64,000 nucleotides of DNA from JAHZMA01 sp965205905 (lineage in GTDB: Bacteria > Pseudomonadota > Alphaproteobacteria > JABAAW01 > JAHZMA01), in contig CBDBHZ010000011.1 of assembly GCA_965205905.1 (NCBI GenBank), positions 186,001 through 250,000 on the forward strand, written 5' to 3'. The notes beneath the pieces were generated by a model that made no database searches, was not told the origin of the DNA, and saw only the letters and a program-made list of their open reading frames with translations. The position numbers were made by a program, and so were the translations under genes. Every line of letters starts with the position of its first letter. Positions within the stretch are counted from its first letter, which is position 1. This document shows positions 44,670 through 53,638 of this stretch, one piece after another.

Positions 44670-45910
44670 CGCCCTTGAATTATCAATAACTCACATTCAC
44701 ACGATTTTCTTTTCAGCTTTGCCACTTTGGCGAGTAGGTATTCCATTGTATTATTGCTTTTCACCTTGTTACAATGCCCACATAAAAGCTGGTAATTTTC
44801 ATAGTAATTACCACCACCTTTTGATTTTGGTATGATGTGGTCAATTTCAAGATGGCGTTTTTCCATTTCCACATAACACGCATTGCATTTACCTGTTTGC
44901 TCTTGATAAAGCCTGTCTTTTATTGGCAAACTTGGTTCTGTCGCTTCAACATCTTTTCGTATGGGTGGTTTAATAGTGTGCACAAAATCCGAAAACATGC
45001 CTGCATCATCTTTTAGCCTATCCACCAGAATATCAACAGCTTTGTCTTCAATATCACAACCTATCCATTTACGATTTAATTGCTGTGCCGCTACGCAAGC
45101 CGTTGCACAGCCACAAAAGGGGTCAAACACCACATCGCCTTCTTTGCTTGATGCTTTGATGATGCGATTAAGAAGCGCAAGTGGTTTTTGTGTAGGGTAG
45201 CCTGTTCTCTCTTTTTTCCATGCTGAAATATTGGTAAGATAATCATCAGCCCACCAATCAGTTGGAATTTTACCTATTTTCATTAGTTCTGCAATTCGCT
45301 CTTTGTCATCCTCCACCCTTAAATATCGTATCACCTTTGCCTGCACCAATCATTTTATACGGGACTCTAACATTATCTTTATAAAATTTAGATTCGCTTG
45401 TTTTAGCATAAAATAAGACAATATCATGCTTTCTTTGAAAGTGCGATTTTACATTGCTGGGACCCGTATAGCACCAAACAATCTCATTACGAAAATTGTT
45501 TTTACTAAATATGCCGTCCATAATATTTTTCAAATAATGGCTAGCAGTGGGGTCAACATGTAAATAAATGCTACCAGTTGGTTTCAATACGCGGTGCATC
45601 TCAAACAACCGCTGTGTCATGTAAGCCACATAAGCCATCATAGGCTTGCTGTGTAATTGTCCTATCAGCCCGATATAATCAGCAATTTCGGGGTGCTTAC
45701 TGTAAAGTCTTTCAAGATACGATAGATTCACATCGGTCCCAAACCCACATATCCTTAAAACTTGCCCCTGCCGCCTTGCTACCAATAGGCGCGGAATAAT
45801 GTGCGCTTGCTGTTAAAAGGTGGGTCAAGATAAATCAAATCAATCGACTCACTATCCATGCCATTCAGCAAAAATAAATTATCGCAGGTGTAAAGATAAT
45901 TTGTAGGCAC

Positions 45911-46338
45911 GTCTTAACTCTCTTTTGTATTCAAACAAAGCCAGAGTAACCACTCTAGCGAACTGGAGATTAAGAAAACTGTTATCAGTGACACAGCCCG
46001 ATAGTTTTTGGTAAAGTCCTAAAACTTAACTTGGACATAGCTACCGTCCCCAGTCCGAGACTGAGACGGTATCGAAAACAAACAATAAAACACATCATTG
46101 TAATTTTCTAACGGTTATACCAACCGCACTGATAAAGAAGTTTCTTAAGCTCCACACACCCATATTGAATGTGCAGGTTTATTGTATGGGGTTGGGAATA
46201 AAAAAGCAAGGGGGTTTGAAATTGCTTCTTATTAATAGCAAAACGAAATCTCAATAAAAGCATCACATTTCTGATATTAAGTTGACAGGTGCGTCAGTTG
46301 AGGGTTTGCTCGACTTGGGTGATGGTGGTATCTATGGT
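45911..46338. other. Non-coding region upstream of the two-gene module
   Basis: About 430 bases with no plausible gene. 45943-46070 holds a strongly structured segment (separate entry). Further stems are CCCATA (46160-46165) with TATGGG and AAGCAA (46204-46209) with TTGCTT, the latter enclosed by AATAA/TTATT. They may belong to the same RNA or be a terminator. Confidence 0.5.
45943..46070 (+). ncRNA. Candidate structured non-coding RNA (HEARO/omega-RNA-like?)
   Basis: Four stems in 128 bases. AGAGT (45943-45947) pairs with ACTCT across AACC. AAAACT (45975-45980) pairs with AGTTTT (46003-46008) around an inner ATC/GAT. GGTA (46010-46013) pairs with TACC (46042-46045), enclosing GTCC/GGAC. ACCGTC (46043-46048) pairs with GACGGT (46065-46070), enclosing CAGTC-CGA-GACTG. 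The layout recalls HEARO RNAs (guide scaffolds of IscB/IsrB elements), often found without their nuclease gene. No IscB gene is present. The family idea is from memory and unchecked; transcription could also be on the minus strand as the methyltransferase leader. Confidence 0.4.
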
Positions 46339-46367
46339 TTGTATTTTGGACTTTTTAGTGATATAAT
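46339..46367 (+). promoter_or_regulatory. Predicted sigma-70 promoter of the two-gene module
   Basis: TTGTAT (46339-46344) and a perfect TATAAT (46362-46367) are 17 bases apart. The start codon of the first module gene lies about 83 bases downstream, behind a strong ribosome-binding site (AAAGGGGGTGA). Confidence 0.5.
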
Positions 46368-46449
46368 TTGATATGTAAATAAAGTTAAAATAGTTGATTT
46401 TATATTCTATTGAAGCTACGTGATGACAATAATTTAAAGGGGGTGATAA

Positions 46450-47466
46450 ATGCGGAATGGTGAAATCAGAGATATTATGGTATATGATTTAGTTGTAACA
46501 AATAACAACGATACTTCGCCTAAAAAATCGATTGAATATTTTATTGATAAAATAATATTATTATATAGTGAAGCAAAAACAAAACAGACTTCAACTGAAA
46601 ACGATATAAACCCTTTGCACTATACAGAAAGAGGAGTGGGTAATAGAGTTACTTTTTTCAGTGATTACCAAGAAATTAATAACAATCAAAATGATTTATG
46701 TTTTTTATTATATTCCATTGATAAAAAGGGTTCAAATGCTTCCTTTACTGATATTAAGACAAGAGACTATCCACATGAAGATATTATTGTTGGAAAACAA
46801 CGTGGACGTCCTGAATCTGCCCATATAGTTCTTACAAAAAACAAAAAAAATCGTTGTGTAATTTTAGTTGAACAATCTTCTAAGTTAAACAGGGTAAGAG
46901 TTGAAAAATATTTAAATTTTCTTATAGACCAAATCGTAAAAGGAAACCCAAATGATTTTCAAGCCAGAGATGAAAGCGGCGCTAAAAATAAGGATGGCTC
47001 AGATAAAATGTATAAGTATAAAAATCAATTTAATTTGCAAGGGCATCTATCTCATAATTTTATAGAAAAAATGAAGAGAGGCAAATTAACAGCAATTACA
47101 TTACAAATGACTGATAAAGAAAATATAGCCTTTGCAGAAGGAAGTTATATTAAAGTGAATCGTCAGGAAATTCTTTTAAGCCCGAAAGAACGTGGAAGCT
47201 ATAGGCATCTCATGGAAACTTTAACCGAGGCAAGGAAGTTCGGTAAAAAAAACAAATATGACACAGCAAAAATTGTTTTTAATGCCGAAGATAATAAAGA
47301 GCATACCGTAAAAATTGATACAACGGATGATGATAATTTTCAAACAGCATTTGTAGAAAAACATAGATTAACATTTGAGAACCGATTAAATGAAGCAGAT
47401 AAAACTATTGACTCAAACATTAAAGGTAAAATGTTCAACAAATATAGTGATTACACAGAAGTATGA
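46450..47466 (+). CDS. Unrecognised soluble protein, first gene of a two-gene module
   Basis: I do not recognise this 338-residue protein. It is charged and Asn/Lys-rich with no signal peptide or membrane segment, so it is cytoplasmic. Visible features are a central acidic/basic stretch (QRGRPESAHIVLTKNKKNRCVIL has the look of a beta-hairpin) and a C-terminal half with KVNRQEILLSPKERGSYRHL. It has a very strong GGGGGTGA ribosome-binding site. Its stop overlaps the start of a membrane protein (ATGA), so the two are translationally coupled. Very low G+C suggests transfer. A soluble-sensor plus membrane-effector pair in an island fits a phage-defence type system, but this is inference. Confidence 0.7.
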   Translation: MRNGEIRDIMVYDLVVTNNNDTSPKKSIEYFIDKIILLYSEAKTKQTSTENDINPLHYTERGVGNRVTFFSDYQEINNNQNDLCFLLYSIDKKGSNASFTDIKTRDYPHEDIIVGKQRGRPESAHIVLTKNKKNRCVILVEQSSKLNRVRVEKYLNFLIDQIVKGNPNDFQARDESGAKNKDGSDKMYKYKNQFNLQGHLSHNFIEKMKRGKLTAITLQMTDKENIAFAEGSYIKVNRQEILLSPKERGSYRHLMETLTEARKFGKKNKYDTAKIVFNAEDNKEHTVKIDTTDDDNFQTAFVEKHRLTFENRLNEADKTIDSNIKGKMFNKYSDYTEV

Positions 47467-48059
47467 TTTTTGCATTTTATCAACTGCTACGTCCGACTGC
47501 ATATCTTGCTATAAATGAATATGGGTATGGAAAATGTATTATAGATTGGATTATTCCGTTTATACTCAGTCTAATAATCATTAGTATATTTACTAATGAT
47601 TATTTTATAATAAGTTGGTTAGCCAAAGATAGTTTTATAGATGACTTAAAAAGTTTTTTGCAACTACTCCCTGGTTTTTACTTAACATCTCTAGCCGCTA
47701 TTGCAACATTTGATAAAAAAGAATTGGATCTGTTACTCCCTGAACCAGCACCCAGAATTAAAATAATAATCATTGCCAATAAAAGAAAAACAAAAAAATC
47801 TATATCTCTCACAAGAAGACGATTACTTAGCTATTTATTTGGATATTTAGCTTTTTTATGCTTAGCCTTATATCTTACAACTATTTTTGCACCATTTCTT
47901 ATTTTACTAACTTCATCTTTAATGTCAGAAAGTTATTTAATAATTTTTTATACTTTATGCAAATTTTTATTTTTATTATTTTTTTTCCAAATGATTGGAA
48001 TCACAGTTTTTGGCTTATACCAGCTATGTGAAAGAATTCATACTGTTGATAATAGCTAA
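47463..48059 (+). CDS. Unrecognised four-segment membrane protein, second gene of the module
   Basis: A 198-residue protein with about four membrane segments: residues about 28-44, 64-82 (LQLLPGFYLTSLAAIATF), 120-150 and 160-190. A basic cytoplasmic stretch (ANKRKTKKSISLTRRR) lies between the two pairs. No family recognised. It starts inside the stop codon of the upstream gene. Size and topology recall membrane components of small defence systems such as KwaA of Kiwa, but I see no specific match and the gene order is the reverse. Confidence 0.65.
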   Translation: MIFAFYQLLRPTAYLAINEYGYGKCIIDWIIPFILSLIIISIFTNDYFIISWLAKDSFIDDLKSFLQLLPGFYLTSLAAIATFDKKELDLLLPEPAPRIKIIIIANKRKTKKSISLTRRRLLSYLFGYLAFLCLALYLTTIFAPFLILLTSSLMSESYLIIFYTLCKFLFLLFFFQMIGITVFGLYQLCERIHTVDNS

Positions 48060-48100
48060 TTATTTTTTAACGATATTTATGGCGCGCTTTATTTTTAGTC

Positions 48101-48138
48101 GCGCCATTATTACGCGCGTTGCGCTACAATAATGGCGC
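48101..48138 (-). terminator. Perfect inverted repeat at the 3' end of tRNA-Arg
   Basis: GCGCCATTATT (48101-48111) is exactly complementary to AATAATGGCGC (48128-48138). On the minus strand it follows the tRNA and overlaps its last bases, so it may terminate that transcript; the U run after it is poor. On the plus strand GGCGCG at 48081 and CGCGCC at 48100 add a second stem just after the membrane gene. Confidence 0.5.
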
Positions 48139-48209
48139 GCCTGGGAAGATTCGAACTCCCGACCTCTTGATTCGTAGTCAAGCACTCTATCCAGCTGAGC
48201 TACAGGCGC
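48136..48209 (-). tRNA. tRNA-Arg (anticodon ACG)
   Basis: The acceptor stem pairs GCGCCTG with CAGGCGC. The D arm is GCTCAGCTGGATAGAGT, the anticodon stem CTTGA/TCAAG surrounds CTACGAA, and the T arm contains TTCGAAT. Anticodon ACG would be read as ICG after deamination. CCA is not encoded. Its 3' end faces the accessory region at lower coordinates. Confidence 0.95.
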
Positions 48210-48259
48210 GTATTATTTGCAGATGCTGAAATTATCAGATTCACCGCGATTTGACAAGC

Positions 48260-48748
48260 CTATTGTTTGATTACCTGCGAATGATTACGTATCGCATCAA
48301 GCGCGCCCTGCAAGATAAACGCCGCCGCTAATTTATCTAAATTTTTCTTGCGTTTCGCACGGCTCATATCCACATCTTTGATGAGCATTTTTTCCATCGC
48401 CACTGTGGAATACCATTCTTCCCATAATAAAATCGGACACGATAATAACTCTTCCAATTTCTCCGCCTGTTTTTCTGCCCTTTTTGCCGATGCCCCTAAC
48501 CCGCCATCAACCGTATTGCGTGGCAAGCCAACCACCACCGCCACCGCATTGCGCGACTTAAATTCAGGGACAATCATTTGCAAATTATCAGCAATCAATG
48601 TAGAGAAAGCCATGCTTTGCGCCCTATCCGAAAACGCCACACCAATGCGCTTGGTGCCCGGGTCGATACCCATCACCACGCCATTGGTTAGATGACTATT
48701 GGTCATAAGATGATTGGTAAATTCATCAAGCTGATTGTAGATTGGCAT
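48260..48748 (-). CDS. ruvX: YqgF/RuvX family RNase H-fold protein
   Basis: A 162-residue protein of the family of putative Holliday-junction resolvases, also implicated in 16S rRNA maturation. Motifs are MGIDPGTKRIGVAFSD, VVVGLPRNTVDGG and LDKLAAAFILQ. The middle motif, usually DERxST, reads EEWYST, with Asp changed to Glu and Arg to Trp; the second acidic residue is kept. The ATG at 48748 overlaps rlmN by 23 bases; an ATG at 48706 is an alternative. Same transcript as lepA and rlmN. Confidence 0.88.
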   Translation of the reverse strand: MPIYNQLDEFTNHLMTNSHLTNGVVMGIDPGTKRIGVAFSDRAQSMAFSTLIADNLQMIVPEFKSRNAVAVVVGLPRNTVDGGLGASAKRAEKQAEKLEELLSCPILLWEEWYSTVAMEKMLIKDVDMSRAKRKKNLDKLAAAFILQGALDAIRNHSQVIKQ

Positions 48749-49823
48749 GAAGCGATAAAGATTTTAACTGCCCGCAAGCCGACATAATATCAGCACCGCG
48801 TGGCGTGCGGACAGGTGAGGCATAACCCGCTTTTAGCACAATATTTGCGAATTTTTTAATCTGGGCATCGGTTGATGTTTGATAATTATTACCGGGCCAT
48901 GAATTAAACGGAATCAAATTAATTTTGGCAGGAATGCCCGCAATCAATTTCACCAAAGCGCGCGCATCAGCTTCGGAATCATTAATATCTTTCAGCATCA
49001 CATATTCAAAAGTGATGCGTTTAGAATTTTTAAGTCCCGGATAAGTGCGGCAGGCTTGCATCAGCGCATCGATATTCCATTTTTTATTAATCGGCACCAG
49101 CATATCGCGCAAATCATCACGCACCGCATGAAGCGAAATCGCTAGCACACAGCCCAATTCCTCACCAACCTTTTCTATCAGTGGCACCACGCCCGATGTT
49201 GATAATGTTACCCGTCTGCGCGAAAGACATATCCCTTCATCATCGCAAATCAGCTTCACCGCTTGCGCCACATTATCATAATTATATAAAGGCTCGCCCA
49301 TGCCCATCAGCACGATATTGCTGATTTTGCGTTGCAGATGTGGACTTGGCCATTCGCCCAATTCATCACGCACCTTCATCACCTGTCCAACAATCTCGCT
49401 TGCCGTTAAATTGCGCACCAATCTTTGCGTACCTGTATGACAAAAACTACAATTAAGCGTACAGCCAATTTGTGATGAGATACATAACGTACCTCTGTTT
49501 TTTTCAGGGATATAAACCGTTTCAATTTCGTTACCATCACTTAAGCGTAACAGCCATTTTTGCGTGCCATCAACCGATTTTTGATGATTTGCAATTTCTG
49601 GACGGCTGATATAATAACCCGCATTATGCAATTTCACTCGCAGTGATTTTGCCAGATTATGCATAGAATCAAAATCTTGCGCGCCATGATGATATAGCCA
49701 CTGAAACAGCTGATTGGCACGGAATTTTTGCTCGCCCAATTCTGCAATCAATGTTTGCAACATGGCACGGTCAAAGCCGATAAGGTTTTTTTCAGGGTCG
49801 GTAAATTCAGCAGCAGGTATCAT
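48726..49823 (-). CDS. rlmN: 23S rRNA/tRNA adenine-C2 methyltransferase RlmN
   Basis: A 365-residue radical-SAM enzyme methylating A2503 of 23S rRNA and A37 of some tRNAs. The cluster motif is CTLNCSFCHTG (Cys-x3-Cys-x2-Cys), and downstream blocks NIVLMGMGEPLYNYDNV and RRVTLSTSGVVPLI are typical. Near the C-terminus, ADIMSACGQL carries the second methylated Cys. Start overlaps the lepA stop by four bases. Confidence 0.94.
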   Translation of the reverse strand: MIPAAEFTDPEKNLIGFDRAMLQTLIAELGEQKFRANQLFQWLYHHGAQDFDSMHNLAKSLRVKLHNAGYYISRPEIANHQKSVDGTQKWLLRLSDGNEIETVYIPEKNRGTLCISSQIGCTLNCSFCHTGTQRLVRNLTASEIVGQVMKVRDELGEWPSPHLQRKISNIVLMGMGEPLYNYDNVAQAVKLICDDEGICLSRRRVTLSTSGVVPLIEKVGEELGCVLAISLHAVRDDLRDMLVPINKKWNIDALMQACRTYPGLKNSKRITFEYVMLKDINDSEADARALVKLIAGIPAKINLIPFNSWPGNNYQTSTDAQIKKFANIVLKAGYASPVRTPRGADIMSACGQLKSLSLHANLQSA

Positions 49824-51616
49824 TTATTATCGCCCATGCGTAACGCTTCGATAAAGGCGTTTTGCGGAATATCCACCTTGCCAAATTGGCGCATTTTCTT
49901 CTTACCTTTTTTCTGCTTTTCCAGCAATTTACGCTTGCGGGTAATATCGCCACCATAGCATTTTGCAGTTACATCTTTACGCATCGCGGCAATGGTTTCA
50001 CGCGCAATCACCTTACCACCAATCGCGGCTTGAATCGGAATTTTGAACATGTGGCGCGGAATTAAATCTTTCAGACGTTCGCAAATATCGCGCCCTCTGG
50101 TCTCTGCCGAACTTCTATGGGTAATCAATGCCAATGCTTCCACAGGTTCATTATTAATCAGAATCAGCAATTTCACCAAATCACCACTTTGATAATCTTT
50201 CAACTCGTAATCAAAAGAGGCATAGCCCCGCGATACTGATTTTAACCTATCATAAAAATCAAACACAATTTCATTCAGCGGCAATTCATAAACCAACAAA
50301 GCGCGCCCATCAACATAATTCATCTCAACTTGCTTGCCCCTTTTATCGGTGCAAAGCGTCATCACCGCGCCCATATAATTTTCTGGCACTAATATTCGCG
50401 CCTGAATCCATGGTTCTGATATATCGGCAATCTGGTTCATATCAGGAAAATCAGCAGGGTTTTGCAAATCATTCACATCACCATTTTTCATGGTGATTCG
50501 ATATACCACCGATGGCGCGGTAGAAATTAAGTCTAAATCAAATTCGCGCACCAGCCGTTCCATGATAATTTCCATATGCAGCAAGCCCAAAAAACCACAT
50601 CTAAAGCCAAGCCCCAAAGCGGTGGAATTTTCAGTTTCAAAATGAAAACTGGAATCATTCAATGCGAGCCTATCAATGCCATCGCGTAGATTTTTGTAAT
50701 CGCCATTATCCACTGGGAAAATACCGCAAAACACCACTGGCACTGATGGCTTAAAGCCCGAACGCGCTACTGTTAGCGGGTTTCTATCGTCAGTCATGGT
50801 ATCGCCGATATGGGTATCAGAAATTGTTTTCACGCCTGCGGTTAAAAAGCCAACCTCGCCCTCGCCTAACGCATCAACGATTTTTGTTTGCGGGGTGAAA
50901 ATTCCCACACGCTCAACCTGCCATACCGCATTGTTGGATAGCATTCGGATTTTCATACCTTTTTTGATTGTGCCTGAATAGACCCGCACCAGAATCATCA
51001 CGCCCAGATAGCTATCATACCAACTATCCACCAATAACGCGCTTAATTTTTGCTCATCTTGCTTAGGAGGAGAAGGTAAATTATTGATAATCGCGCCGAA
51101 TACTGCCTCGATATTTTTCCCCGTTTTGGCAGAAATTTGCACTGCATTGGCGCATGATAAACCAATCACATCTTCGATTTGGCGCATGATGCGTTCGGGT
51201 TCGGCCGCTGGTAAATCAACTTTATTCAGGATTGTGATAATTTCCAAATCCGCTTCTAGTGCCAGATAGACATTGGCAAGCGTTTGCGCTTCTACGCCTT
51301 GCGAGGCATCAACCACCAATAACGCGCCCTCACATGCCGATAATGAGCGCGAGACTTCGTAAGAAAAATCAACATGTCCCGGTGTATCAATCAGATTCAG
51401 CACGTAATCTTTACCCTGATACGGATAATTCAACCGCACAGTTTGCGCTTTAATGGTGATGCCACGTTCGCGCTCTAATTCCATCGAATCTAATAATTGC
51501 GCCTTCATCTCACGGCTCTGCACATTGCCCGCCATTTCAATCATTCTATCGGCAAGTGTTGATTTGCCGTGATCAATATGGGCGATAATCGCAAAATTAC
51601 GAATATGGTCAGTCAT
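49820..51616 (-). CDS. lepA: Elongation factor 4 (LepA)
   Basis: A 598-residue translational GTPase of usual length. G motifs are AHIDHGKSTLADR, ERGITIKAQTVRL, DTPGHVDF and NKVDLP. The LepA-specific C-terminal domain begins near GYASFDYELKDY, with VKLLILINNEPVEALA following. It acts on stalled or late initiating ribosomes. First gene of lepA-rlmN-ruvX. Confidence 0.96.
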   Translation of the reverse strand: MTDHIRNFAIIAHIDHGKSTLADRMIEMAGNVQSREMKAQLLDSMELERERGITIKAQTVRLNYPYQGKDYVLNLIDTPGHVDFSYEVSRSLSACEGALLVVDASQGVEAQTLANVYLALEADLEIITILNKVDLPAAEPERIMRQIEDVIGLSCANAVQISAKTGKNIEAVFGAIINNLPSPPKQDEQKLSALLVDSWYDSYLGVMILVRVYSGTIKKGMKIRMLSNNAVWQVERVGIFTPQTKIVDALGEGEVGFLTAGVKTISDTHIGDTMTDDRNPLTVARSGFKPSVPVVFCGIFPVDNGDYKNLRDGIDRLALNDSSFHFETENSTALGLGFRCGFLGLLHMEIIMERLVREFDLDLISTAPSVVYRITMKNGDVNDLQNPADFPDMNQIADISEPWIQARILVPENYMGAVMTLCTDKRGKQVEMNYVDGRALLVYELPLNEIVFDFYDRLKSVSRGYASFDYELKDYQSGDLVKLLILINNEPVEALALITHRSSAETRGRDICERLKDLIPRHMFKIPIQAAIGGKVIARETIAAMRKDVTAKCYGGDITRKRKLLEKQKKGKKKMRQFGKVDIPQNAFIEALRMGDNK

Positions 51617-51721
51617 TTTTATCCCTTATAGTAAAATATTTATCTTTATCGCATGTTATAGGATAATGTTGCAAGCATCAAATCGCTTGATTAAAGCGGT
51701 AAATTATGGCAATTAAAAGCC

Positions 51722-52951
51722 ATGAGCGCAACCATTCATCATCTTCCCTCTGGTCTAACGGTTTTATGTGACCCGATTGCCGATTGTCGCACTGTGGCGA
51801 TTGGTGCATTTATGCGTGTTGGCGCGCGTTTTGAGAAAATATCTGGACTAGCGCATTTTTTGGAACATATGGTATTTAAAGGCACAAAAAACCGTTCTTG
51901 CTATGCGATTACCCAAGAAATTGAGCAATGTGGTGGGTCAATCAACGCATTTACCGGGCGCGAAGAAACCGCTTATCATGTGCGAATGATGGCAGAAGAT
52001 GCCGAAATTGGCATTGATATTTTAGCAGATATGCTCAGCTTTCCGCTGTTCAATCGCGATGACTTAAATTCGGAGCGCGATGTTGTGTTGCAAGAAATTT
52101 TGCAAGCCGAAGATAATCCCGAAGATGTGTTATTCGATGGATTGCAAAAAGTAATTTTTGCCGATAATCATCTGGGCGAACCAATTTTAGGCGATAAGAA
52201 AAGCCTGCAAAAAATCACTGATAATGATTTACGAAACTTCATGCGCGACTATTACAGTGCTGATAATCTTATTTTATCGGTGGCAGGCAAATTTGATGAA
52301 AATTTGATATTAAAATTTGCCGAAAAATATTTCAGCCATATCCCGCAAAAAAAGCAGGGGCAGGATTTTAGCAAAGCCACAAACCATCACGGTAACAAAC
52401 ATATTAAACGCCCGATTGAACAATTCCATCTTTGTCTCACATTGGCTGGACCTGCTACCCACGATGATGATTTTTACCATGCTGCGGCTTTTTCAGAGCT
52501 TTTTGGCGAAACCATGTCATCACGGCTTTTTCAGACGATTCGCGAAAAATTAGGGCTTGCCTATGCCGTGCAAAGCTTTATGCAACCCTATCAAGATACT
52601 GGCTTATTTGGAATTTATGCCGCCACCGACCCTAGCAAAGCACAGAAATTATATCATGCGTTGCGTGATGAGTTAGCCAATACCAATAACAGCCTTACAA
52701 CCGACGAATTGCTAATGGCGCAAAAACAATTATTGGCGCGCACCTATGTTAATTACGAAAATATTAATCAACGGATGCAATATAATGCCAAATCCTATCA
52801 TCTCTATCATAAGATTCATACCATTGACGATGTGACTCAAAAAATCAACGCGATTGACCTGAATGCGCTCAATCAATTTGCCGAAAAATTACGTCAATCA
52901 AAAGAATCTTGGATTTCAGTGAGTCCAGCAGATGAATTTATCATTCATTAA
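51722..52951 (+). CDS. M16 family zinc peptidase (processing peptidase-like)
   Basis: A 409-residue protease with the inverted zinc motif HFLEHMVFKGT and a downstream Glu (EEETAYH region, then LNSERDVVLQEI). The C-terminal half has the GETMSSRLFQTIREKLGLAYAV block. This is the one-chain, mitochondrial-processing-peptidase-like type common in alphaproteobacteria. No signal peptide, so cytoplasmic. A GNAT gene overlaps its end by 20 bases. Confidence 0.92.
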   Translation: MSATIHHLPSGLTVLCDPIADCRTVAIGAFMRVGARFEKISGLAHFLEHMVFKGTKNRSCYAITQEIEQCGGSINAFTGREETAYHVRMMAEDAEIGIDILADMLSFPLFNRDDLNSERDVVLQEILQAEDNPEDVLFDGLQKVIFADNHLGEPILGDKKSLQKITDNDLRNFMRDYYSADNLILSVAGKFDENLILKFAEKYFSHIPQKKQGQDFSKATNHHGNKHIKRPIEQFHLCLTLAGPATHDDDFYHAAAFSELFGETMSSRLFQTIREKLGLAYAVQSFMQPYQDTGLFGIYAATDPSKAQKLYHALRDELANTNNSLTTDELLMAQKQLLARTYVNYENINQRMQYNAKSYHLYHKIHTIDDVTQKINAIDLNALNQFAEKLRQSKESWISVSPADEFIIH

Positions 52952-53564
52952 TAAACTATTTTTTGACACAGTGCCGAAAAAAACACTCATCGGGCATGAG
53001 GTTTTTTTGGAATTGCCGCAACGCAAACATAGCGCACAATGGGTAAATATCAGGGCAAAGAATCATGGATTTTTGCAACCATGGGAGCCATTATGGGACC
53101 AAAGCCTGCTGAATAAGCAAGGTTATCTAAGAATCTTACAAAAATTTCAGCAACATCGCAAACAATGGCGTAATGTTATCTATTTTATCATTCGTAAATC
53201 CGATAATCAACTGATTGGCGGTATCACCATCGGCAATATCCGCTTTGGCTCGGCTGCCTCTGTGCAAATCGGCTATTGGATGGGCGAAGAATTTACGCGC
53301 AACGGCTATATGCAAGAGGCGATTGCGATTGTTACCCGCTATGCTTTTATGGAGTTGCATTTTCAACGGATAGAAGCTTTTTGCATGGCGAATAATCATG
53401 CATCGATTAATTTACTGAAAAAATGTAATTTTACCCTTGAGGGGGAGGCGCGTAGCTTTTTGGAAATTAACGGACATCGTGAAGACCATCAAATGTTTTC
53501 ACTGCTAAAAACCGACCTGATTAACATTGCCAAACAAAATTTTAAACATTTTTTAAATAAGTAA
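52932..53564 (+). CDS. GNAT acetyltransferase, RimJ/RimL-like
   Basis: A 210-residue GNAT enzyme with IGYWMGEEFTRNGYMQEAI as the acetyl-CoA-binding region and LHFQRIEAFCMANNHASINLLKKC typical of the RimJ group, which acetylate protein N-termini (ribosomal S5 for RimJ). Overlap with the M16 peptidase gene shows cotranscription, an arrangement seen in other alphaproteobacteria. Confidence 0.85.
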   Translation: MNLSFINKLFFDTVPKKTLIGHEVFLELPQRKHSAQWVNIRAKNHGFLQPWEPLWDQSLLNKQGYLRILQKFQQHRKQWRNVIYFIIRKSDNQLIGGITIGNIRFGSAASVQIGYWMGEEFTRNGYMQEAIAIVTRYAFMELHFQRIEAFCMANNHASINLLKKCNFTLEGEARSFLEINGHREDHQMFSLLKTDLINIAKQNFKHFLNK

Positions 53565-53638
53565 TATGATTTTGTAAAAAAATGGCAATATATTTGCTTA
53601 TTACAAGAAAGTACCAACTAATAAAATACCAAAAAAGA

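Larger units (their letters stand above)
44435..45910 (-). pseudogene. Site-specific DNA methyltransferase fused to HNH endonuclease, three frameshifts
   Basis: Reading through three frames reconstructs a beta-class N6A/N4C methyltransferase: GTG start at 45910, catalytic DLIYLDPPF (motif IV) before the SAM-binding VFDPFCGCATACVAAQQL (motif I). A C-terminal HNH domain follows (CNACYVEMEKRHLEIDHIIPK, LLCGHCNKVKSN). Frame breaks lie near 45795 (extra T), 45743 (extra C) and 45322 (extra G). Each is a one-base gain in a short homopolymer, so either decay or local sequencing error. From about 44690 to the stop the frame runs into a palindromic repeat element, so the native end was probably upstream. 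Confidence 0.75.

Noticed and set aside
46450..48059. Kiwa defence system
   Set aside because: A membrane protein plus soluble partner is similar in outline, but gene order is reversed and I see no KwaA or KwaB motif.
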